Source: Margaritifera margaritifera (lineage: Eukaryota; Mollusca; Bivalvia; Unionida; Margaritiferidae). Taken from it: DNA of 64,000 nucleotides. Location of the stretch: contig JAQPZY010001688.1 in assembly GCA_029931535.1 (NCBI GenBank), positions 9,680,001 to 9,744,000 of the forward strand, in the 5' to 3' direction. The translations under genes were made by a program, and so were the position numbers. This document shows positions 56,475 through 64,000 of the stretch, one piece after another (the stretch's first letter is position 1; every line of letters starts with the position of its first letter). The notes below the pieces were generated by a model. The model was given only the letters and a program-made list of their open reading frames with translations, ran no database searches and was not told where the DNA came from.

Positions 56475-58320
56475 CGAAGATTTAAGATTGCATGATGATG
56501 AATTATGGTATCTCTCCGTTAGTAAAATCTATAAAAACAAAAACTTGATATTTTCAAAGCTGAGTGTAGAAATTCCTATCTGTTATAAGAATGACCACCT
56601 ACGTCATCTACTGCAGGAAATTGTATCTATTTTGAGATATCGAGTTAAATACTTGATTTCAAATTTATTTTAGATATATAGAGCTAAACATCATGGTCTC
56701 CTCGAGCCTCTGAATGCTTTTAAATGTACAATTTTCTCTTGGACAGTTATTTCTTCTCTAACTCTTCCAGTCTTTTACTTTCTGTTGTTTTTATTGTCTG
56801 GAATATTAAATATACACACATTTTTCTTGATAGCTTTTCTATCCTGCATAATTTCTTAGAGTTCTACATAATTATTGTTTAATTCTATATCCTGACTTTT
56901 TTAATTTTTAAAGCATAATAGCTGCTGGAATACATTTTTTCATCCATTCCTTTATTTATATTTTCTATATATAGATGTTAATTGGTATATAAGCTTTTTT
57001 GTTTTGTATTTTAAATCTACAATTTATCCACCAGGATAGACGGTTTGATCAAACACTACTATTGTTATATATCATATAGTAGATATTACCATATTCCATC
57101 TCTTTTAAAATACTCGGTAGACTCTCCATCAATCCAGAAGGTTCTATATCTGTTCATTCTACTTTCTATGGTGCTATTACATCTTCTGGATTTGTAAAAC
57201 TATTGCCTGATAGTTTCTTACCCATCTTCCTTGTATAATAGTCTCATTCTACATAAAGTATTAGTTTATTTTGTAACTTTAACTCTGTAAACTAAATTTT
57301 AAGTCCTTAATATAGGATACCTTTGCTATATCTGTTAGCAAGTTACTTTTGTATGCATTCTCTAGTATTAATCAGACACTAAAGCTTATTGCTGTGGATT
57401 TAAATTTGCTAAGTTTTTTTTCTCTCTTTGACAGAAAACTTTATTTTGTCGCTCTCAGTTTATGTCAAACAAAAATTCTTCTAAATAAAAAGAAAAAAAA
57501 TTTGTGTGTATTTTTTGGCACAAAGAATATAGTTTTTGTTCTGTTACTATGCTTTAAAATAGGGAAAGTTTAACAGAAGGTAATAAAAACTGGGTTCGCC
57601 TAAAGAAGGGGGTAAATATCCGAAACGAGGACAAATTACTAGGAAAAAAGATCGGCAAAAGAGATGTGGCCCCTCCACTGTGTATAATGCGTTTCTTTCC
57701 TATGTTTGTACGCAGGCGAAATACATTAGGCAGTAGGGTGGGCATTTTGCAAAAATGTGTCATACTTAATTATGTACTTATATACAATTTGGGGATAGGC
57801 GCTGAATTTTATCCTATACTTTTTGGACTTGGGACTATACTTCGCTAGGACTGCGCTTCGGATGTTAGGACTGCTTCGTCAGTGTTCCTGCTATAAGAAC
57901 TATTTTGACGACTTTGCGCCGGGTTTTTCTAACAAAGAAATGTGATGACCACTGAGCCAGAAATTACGCTCAAAAGATTGTGCAGGTTAGTGGGCCAGGT
58001 TTCTTTCATTAAAAAAGTTACGACCACTAAGCAACAATCCGCAAACAGGTTTTCCTCAAAAAAAAAAAAAAAAAATTGGACGACCACTGAGTCAGATTTT
58101 AGTCCTAAAAATGTGACGATCACTAAACAAGACCCTTCTACTTGGATTTTTATTTAGAAATATCGCAAAAATCCTTCGAGGCTTCATACTTTTAACTTGG
58201 GCAAGGAAGATTACATTTCTGTGCTTAGAAAGTATGTAAACTCTTTGACAACTTTTGAATCATCTGAAAGGGTACTAAACTGGAAATAATTATGCTCCTA
58301 TAAGGAACTTCAGATGCGAC
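56475..58320. other. Intergenic DNA with a diverged short repeat
   Basis: No gene recognised. Around 57935-58140 the motif 'gacgaccactgagtcag' recurs about four times at 50-65 bp spacing (gatgaccactgagcc, acgaccactaagc, gacgaccactgagtc, acgatcactaaac), separated by A-rich DNA. Confidence 0.5.
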
Positions 58321-61300
58321 ATTCAGGGATCAGACCACAAATTCGCTTTCCGTAGACATCAATGTTAACACATGAGAAAATATAATTATTTTGTGAGCCA
58401 TGTGACCTAGTACACAACACATGTACTTCCTAACTGAAGTAATTGATTGAAGTAAGCGCAAACGTTTTGAAGTATCACTACTATACGCTTGGTGGTATTG
58501 TTCTCGAGATAAATGCCACTAAAGCGGGCTACCAATAAAAGCTACCATAATCATCAGTTTCACACCGGGTAGGCACAAAATGATTTTAAATTCGTGTACG
58601 TACAAAGGCAGATTATGTGTACACGCTGAAAGCACTGATTAATGTCTCGGAAAATTGAGAAACAAAAATTCCACGCTGAATTCCACATGGAGGTCTTTTA
58701 GTGTCATATATAAGCTTGTGTAATTAGCTACTAAGAATAGTGTATTAAGGGGAGAAAGATCACTCTTTAAGCCCACAACTCCAATCTGTCAAGGAGCCAA
58801 TTACCACTTCATTCGCAAAATAATGCAGCCCACCGGACCAAAACAAAGACCATTGTTTAAGTTGTTATTATTTCTCAGAGGAGCAAAATGTTTTTAATAT
58901 GTAACAACACCGAGGAGATCCTGGATACTGATCCACCCGTAATAACATAAAAATGGAGAGAGCATCATGAAAAAGAAGGAAAATGGCCACTGAATTCTAT
59001 TTTAAATTACACCAAGTTTGTATTTTAGGCACATACCTATTGATAACCCTTATTTTATATTGTCTAACTTCCGGATATTCAACCAGTTTTCCATAAACGA
59101 TTCTTCGAGTGGAAATTTGTTTCACAAATGAGTAATTTTCAACCCTTTTCTTGGATTTTATTTCGAAAGGTATGCATGACAAAAGAGTTTAGAATTTTTT
59201 TTATATTCGTGCTTGTCTTACGTGTATCAGATAGAACTCTGGTTGAATATTTCTATCAATAATTCCTCCTACACTATGTAGCACGTGCCAGTGTTTATGT
59301 ATCTATTGTAGGCACAGGATGATTAGATTTTCATATTTTAAAAAAAATCATAGGCTCGTCAACGCGCAATAAAGCGACCTATTTATGCTATTTTGTATAT
59401 AAATAGACCATCTCAGACAGTTTGAACGAGTTTATAAGCAGTCGAACTTCTTTTATCTGGGATGTAATAGATGGCAGGTACTTTCTCTATATTGAAATAT
59501 TGGTAATAGTAGTATGATTTTGGCAATATCTCATTAAAATAATCAACCATATTAAAGAAGATTACACTAGTTATCTCTGTGCAAGAGCAATTGTGTATCT
59601 CTCACTCATTGTTTACTATAAATTCTGATATTTGTGTAATGCTTGACCCACTTTGTAGTTTCAAGCTTTAAAATCTTCTTCCAAAACAATAAACATTCTA
59701 TCCTAAAACCATAAAACTAGGACTTCGCTCCAGATATCAATACGTTGGTTATGTCTTGCACTATGTCGGTTATGGAGCTAGTAAGCAGAGGACATCAAGC
59801 AAGGGAGGTAATCTGCGATCTTAACATTGATCAGTGGATAGCGTGAACTATTGGAAATTTTGTTGTGATTTTGGAAACTATTCCATGCTATTCTTTCTGT
59901 CAGCAAAATTCAGCGCTTCACACATCTATGTGTACGCTTGTGTGATGAGTCTTTGAAAAGAAGATCACTCTTCCAGCCCAACAATCCCATCTCTCAATGA
60001 TACCTGGCTTACAGTAGTGTCATATACACCTAAATAAAATCTATTGTGCAAGTTGCTATTATTTCTCAAAGGAACAATAGTTTTCCAATATGTACAAACC
60101 CTAAAGATATCTCGGATAATAATCCACCCGCAACAAATAGACCATTACATACAGTTTGAACGTGTTTATCAGGAGTTTCCATGTTTTATCCAGGATGTAA
60201 TAGATGACAGGTAATTTCCCTATAGGGATCAGACCACTAATTTATTTCGGTAGACATCAATGTTAATGTTTGAGAAAATAATCCTGTTTTGTGTACTAGG
60301 TAACCCAGTACACAACACATCCACTTCTTGTTTGATGTAAGCGCAAGCTTTCTGAACTATCAAAATTATGTGCTTCGCGGACTATTCTCGAGTTACATGT
60401 TTCTATAGCGAGCTACCCTTAAAATCCATCGTAATATTCAATTTCGCATCGGGTAGGGAAAAAAAATAATTTTAGCCTTACGGAAAAAATCGAAATCGTG
60501 TACGTGCACAGACAAAATGTGTGTACAAGCTCAAAAATCGTGTAAGTGCACAGACACAATGTGTGTACAAGCTCAAAAATCGTGTAAGTGCACAGACACA
60601 ATGTGTGTAAAAGCTCAAAAATTGTGTAAGTGCACAGACACAATGTGCGTACAAGATCAAAAACGTGTAAATGCACGGACACAATGTGTATACACACTCA
60701 AAAATCGTGTAAGTGCACAGACACAATGTGGGTATAAGCTCAAAAATCGTGTAAGTGCACAGACACAATGTGTGTACAAGCTCAAAAATCGTGTACGTGC
60801 ACAAACACAATGTGTGTGTAAGTTGAAAAACGGATAAAAGTCTCGGAAAATTAAAATAGAAAAATCCACACTGAAATTAAAGTCAATGGACCGATCTCCA
60901 AGTATTATCCATGATATCCAATGTTTCCCCAAATTCGACATTGGTACCCAGCTCAGTTAATAATTACCGATCTGATTCCTATACCAAAGTGCGATTTTAC
61001 AAAAATCAGCCATATTAGAGAGCATTTTACTTGCAATATATGTGTAGTCACGGTTTACTAGAAATTATGAAATCTGTGTAATTTTTGACTCGCTCTGAAG
61101 TTGTCGGTTTTGAAATCTGCGCTCAAAACAACACATATTCTGTCTTCCATTTGCTCGAGAAACGTAAACCCAATGATTCTGCTTCTGACATGAATATCTT
61201 ACACTAGTCATGTTATGGCTCTAGTAAGCAGAGGACACCAACAAATATCTGATCTGCGACCTTTACATTCATACGTCAACAGCGTGAAATATTGGTAATA

Positions 61301-61735
61301 GTGATATGATTTTGGTAACTATTCCATGCCATCGACATACTCTTCTTTCTATAGGCAAAATTCACCGCTCCAAATATCTAGGTGTATACCTGGCTTTTAT
61401 TAGTGTCATATGTTCACTTGTTTAATGAGCTATTAAGAAGAAGGATGTAACTCTTCCAGACCACCACTCCCCTCTCATAAGGAGTCGAATACCACTCCAT
61501 TCGCAAATCTATGCAGCTTTTCAGACCTAAATAAAGACTATTGCATAAGTTGTTATTATTTCTCAAATGAGCAATGTTTCTCTGAAGTGTAGGAACACTG
61601 AGAACACCCCGGATACTGATCCACCCGTAAAGATAAATCAATAATACCTCCTCCAATCTGTAGTACACGACACTCTTTATGTATCTATGTTGTAGGTACA
61701 GGATCATTAGATTTTCATATTTTAAAAAAATCATA
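58320..61735. repeat. Patchwork of two to three diverged tandem duplications
   Basis: A core running from 'agtgtcatat' through 'gttattatttctcaaa.gagcaa' to 'gat.ctgatccacccgtaa' appears at 58697-58945, 59938-60135 and 61398-61632. A second segment (gggatcagaccac ... tctcggaaaatt) appears at about 58324-58690 and 60227-60890. A third (gtaagcagaggacat ...) appears at about 59780 and 61220. Copies differ by internal deletions, and one carries the expanded VNTR. Confidence 0.8.
60498..60836. repeat. 42-bp minisatellite (VNTR), eight copies
   Basis: The unit is cgtgtaagtgcacagacaca plus atgtgtgtacaagctcaaaaat. As 42 is a multiple of three, both strands carry long open frames of a 14-residue repeat; these are not evidence of a gene. 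The paralogous segment at about 58591-58635 has only one diverged unit. Confidence 0.95.
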
Positions 61736-61739
61736 TTTT

Positions 61740-62034
61740 ACCGTCACAATTGTTCAAAATTTATATATCTGTAACAAGAACTAGAATTTGTAAAAATGTA
61801 TACTGTAATTAAGAACTATTTTGTACTAACCAAATACACCTCTTTATTCCTCCGTATGCAGATACTATGATTCCCGTTCTACAGGGAAAACTATGTTTTT
61901 ACCTTAAAAAGATAAACGTCTGCCATTGCATGAATACCGGGTATCAAAAACGAGAAGATAGTCCTTGAAGACAATTTTCCTGTAATATCAGTCAAACATA
62001 CTCATACGCGAACCGAGTACGCAGGTATTTTACC

Positions 62035-62040
<6 letters not shown>
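61740..62040 (+). repeat. Dispersed repeat copy C
   Basis: Third copy of the family at 52190-52810. It ends at 'ttttaccgtatat', where a TA run and then the pogo-like element follow. Confidence 0.7.

Positions 62041-62119
<79 letters not shown>
62037..62119. repeat. (TA)n microsatellite
   Basis: About 40 TA units, abutting the left end of the pogo-like element. Confidence 0.95.
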
Positions 62120-62121
<2 letters not shown>

Positions 62122-62126
<5 letters not shown>

Positions 62127-63307
62127 GAGCCTCGTTAATCCGGACTCCGTTTATCAGGAAATCTCGCTATCCGGAAAGAGTTCAACGGGAACGGATTTCC
62201 TAAACGTTAATTTGCTCCATTAATCAAGAAATCCGCGTTCCGGATCCGGAAATCAAAATCGGGGACCAAAGTGTAAAATTACTATAAAACTTGCTTCGAT
62301 AATCCGGAAAAAATCATATATGAAAATACAGTCAGTCGGATAACACCGATTCACCTACGCAAATTTGGAGGTGTGTCAATGTATCAATCTCTGATTGGTC
62401 AAATTCTAGTGGCAAGTTACAAATTATATATTGATCACGTGATCATGTGTGTGTTGGGAGAGGGGGGGGGGGGGGACTTCAAGTAGCGTGACCGTATTGT
62501 AACCAGCGATTGTATAAACAATATCTCTTTTAGCTAGTCGCCGACGGGGATGTTAATAATTAAATAAACACACTGGGATCAAATCTTCCACACTTTTTGA
62601 CGTAACATATGGTTAATAAATTAAGTGTCATTAAATCTCTTTGCTGTTTACCAATTGTATGTAACAATCACAGTTTGTTCATGGCTGAACAAATAATGTT
62701 GATTGACTTAAGCTGTGGACATCATAGGGCTTCATTTCAGAATAAAGGGGGACGTCAATTATCGGCTCATTAGCAGCTATAACAGTTGTAAAATACGACT
62801 TATAAAAATGACTGCAGTCTATTAGTTTACAATAACGCACATAACTGCGAGATATCAGTTTGTATTCGTTGTACTTTTTATATTATTATGGAGACACCGT
62901 CAACAAAGCGTAGACGAGTAGAGATACCAGCCAGCAGGCAAACAAAGGTCACAGATTTCTTCAGGACATTGACATAATAAATGTATGTACAGTACATACA
63001 TGTACATAGCGTGATGTGTTTGATGTGTTAATTGTTTAAACTTATATTTACTGTATGTATATGTACAATTGCATGTTATAATAAAGTGAAATAAACACAA
63101 GTCAATAGATGTATTCTTTAATTTATTTCAACCATTATTGCATACACAGTACATTTACAGGTAGCAAATACATGTACATGTACAGTATATGTATACGATA
63201 TGATGACATCGTAAAATAAAAATGTGCATGATTCAATTATCCGGAAAACTCATTAATCCGGAAAATTCACTGGGAACAAAGGTGTCCGGATTAACGAGGC
63301 TCCTCTG
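62122..63307 (+). mobile_element. Non-autonomous pogo/Tigger-like DNA transposon
   Basis: Terminal inverted repeats match over about 23 bp: cagaggagcctcgttaatcc plus gga on the left, and its complement ending ggctcctctg on the right. A TA follows the right end, and the left end lies in a TA tract (immediate flank CA). 'CAG...CCTCGTTAATCCG' ends and TA targets are typical of the pogo/Tigger branch of Tc1/mariner. Subterminal ATCCGG motifs are repeated at both ends. At 1.19 kb, without a transposase core, it must be mobilised in trans. Confidence 0.82.
62888..62977 (+). pseudogene. Residual transposase-related peptide with PIP-box
   Basis: A 29-codon frame within the pogo-like element starts METPSTKRRRVEIPAS and ends with RQTKVTDFFRTLT and a stop. 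The segment QTKVTDFF fits the PCNA-interacting (PIP) box pattern Q-x-x-(I/L/M/V)-x-x-F-F, after a KRRR nuclear-localisation-like cluster. Pogo transposase is known to bind PCNA through such a motif near its C-terminus. Here it is likely the last exon or end of the lost transposase gene; aataaa-type signals follow about 100 bp downstream. Whether it starts at this ATG is unknown. Confidence 0.45.
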
Positions 63308-63309
63308 TA

Positions 63310-63480
63310 TATGACAGTAAAGCACATTCTTGTCGAATGTGTCGACTTCCACCCTGTGAGACAGAATTTTGTTGATGTGAACTCAGTGATGAGTCTTTAC
63401 GATCATGTACCAACGGATACATTTTTAGACTTTTTGAAATTTAGACCTTTCATTTAAGGATTTTATATTTTGTGAGTACA
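63310..63480 (+). mobile_element. I/Nimb-like LINE 3'-end fragment
   Basis: The open frame MTVKHILVECVDFHPVRQN continues with DVNSVMSLYDHVPTDTFLDF and ends LKFRPFI at a stop near 63457. 'TVKHIL.EC..F...R' is the standard C-terminal motif after the RNase H domain of I-clade LINEs. It begins directly after the pogo-like element. Confidence 0.7.
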
Positions 63481-63893
63481 CATTTTGAGGGATACTTTAT
63501 CAGAATTTTAACATATTTACTTTTTTCATTTTTTATTGTAGTACTTCAGGTTTACATTTATTTGGAACGGTCAATCATGGTAATTTCCTCATTTTTATGT
63601 AATATTTTACGTAATTTTTACGTCTATCATGCGTAATTTCCTCATTTTTACATTTTTAAGCTTTAGTGTTAATTGGCCCCATGTTGCCATATTTTGTGCT
63701 GAGCTGCCATTATACACTAACACATGCATATACAAGCAACCGAGTCCAGTGCAAACCCTCCCCCCCCCCCAAAAAAAAAAAACAAACAAACCAACAAACA
63801 AACAAACAAAAAAAAGACCAAAAAAGCAAAAACAAAGCAGAGTATGTAATTTCAAAGGCAATTAGGATTTCAAACACACACACACACACATGC

Positions 63894-63953
<60 letters not shown>

Positions 63954-64000
63954 CTGAATGCAATTTTTGATATTCTTCAAACACAAGAATCTTGGTTGCT
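63480..64000. other. Intergenic DNA with simple repeats
   Basis: No gene recognised. It holds a poly-C/poly-A tract (63763-63800), an AAAC-rich stretch, (CA)n 63874-63890 and (GA)n 63897-63951. Confidence 0.6.

Noticed and set aside
60419..60941. Several long frames on both strands encoding Cys-rich 14-residue repeats
   Set aside because: They are created by the 42-bp VNTR and lack any unique domain.

Overview
The window looks like ordinary invertebrate nuclear DNA: AT-rich, gene-poor, dense in microsatellites and full of decayed transposons. Several interspersed repeats are of kinds familiar from bivalve genomes: the TGACCTTGACCT arrays at 27.7-28.8 kb, the 'gatggtgatcatc' arrays at 29.1-29.6 kb and tRNA-derived SINEs. 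A bivalve mollusc is therefore the likeliest source, but this is inference; no rRNA or mitochondrial marker is present.

The most informative part is a broken but largely collinear Polinton/Maverick-type (adintovirus-like) element at about 7.2-18.2 kb. On the minus strand it carries a small hydrophobic protein, a small Ala/Gly-rich virion-type protein, a double-jelly-roll major capsid protein, a basic minor-protein candidate, a penton-like minor capsid protein, a conserved helical protein and an A32/FtsK-type packaging ATPase. Next come, on the plus strand, a zinc-ribbon/phospholipase A2 fusion and a retroviral-type integrase. Then, on the minus strand, a protein-primed family B DNA polymerase with N-terminal SAP-like repeats, a small zinc-ribbon protein and two small unknown proteins. 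Four minus-strand units in this right arm share a promoter-like motif, TTAGAGAAT-(8-10 nt)-TATA. A three-copy tandem repeat closes the right end. Every gene carries stops or frameshifts, so the element is a fossil.

A second, more divergent and truncated relative lies at about 43.0-48.5 kb. It has the helical protein, ATPase, zinc-ribbon/PLA2, integrase, polB and zinc-ribbon in the same order and orientations, but no capsid genes. Comparing the two copies lets otherwise unrecognisable small genes be called as conserved parts of the system.

Other content, left to right: a 30-bp satellite (1.9-2.7 kb); a SINE flanked by microsatellites (3.8-4.1 kb); a minus-strand LINE (19.1-21.5 kb); a Ty3/gypsy pol remnant (24.7-26.7 kb); bivalve-type tandem repeats (27.7-29.6 kb); a second SINE (31.9 kb); AGGCT-type and CpG-rich minisatellites (32.8-33.7 kb); plus-strand LINE remnants (34.7-36.1 and 39.1-40.3 kb); a His-Me finger endonuclease-like gene interrupted by a (GA)n tract (40.8-41.2 kb); an I-type LINE fragment (48.6-49.6 kb); one intact candidate host gene at 50.9-51.4 kb that may encode a permuted papain-like domain; diverged local duplications and minisatellites (52-62 kb), including a 42-bp VNTR; and a 1.2-kb non-autonomous pogo/Tigger-like DNA transposon (62.1-63.3 kb) that retains a peptide with a PCNA-binding-type motif.
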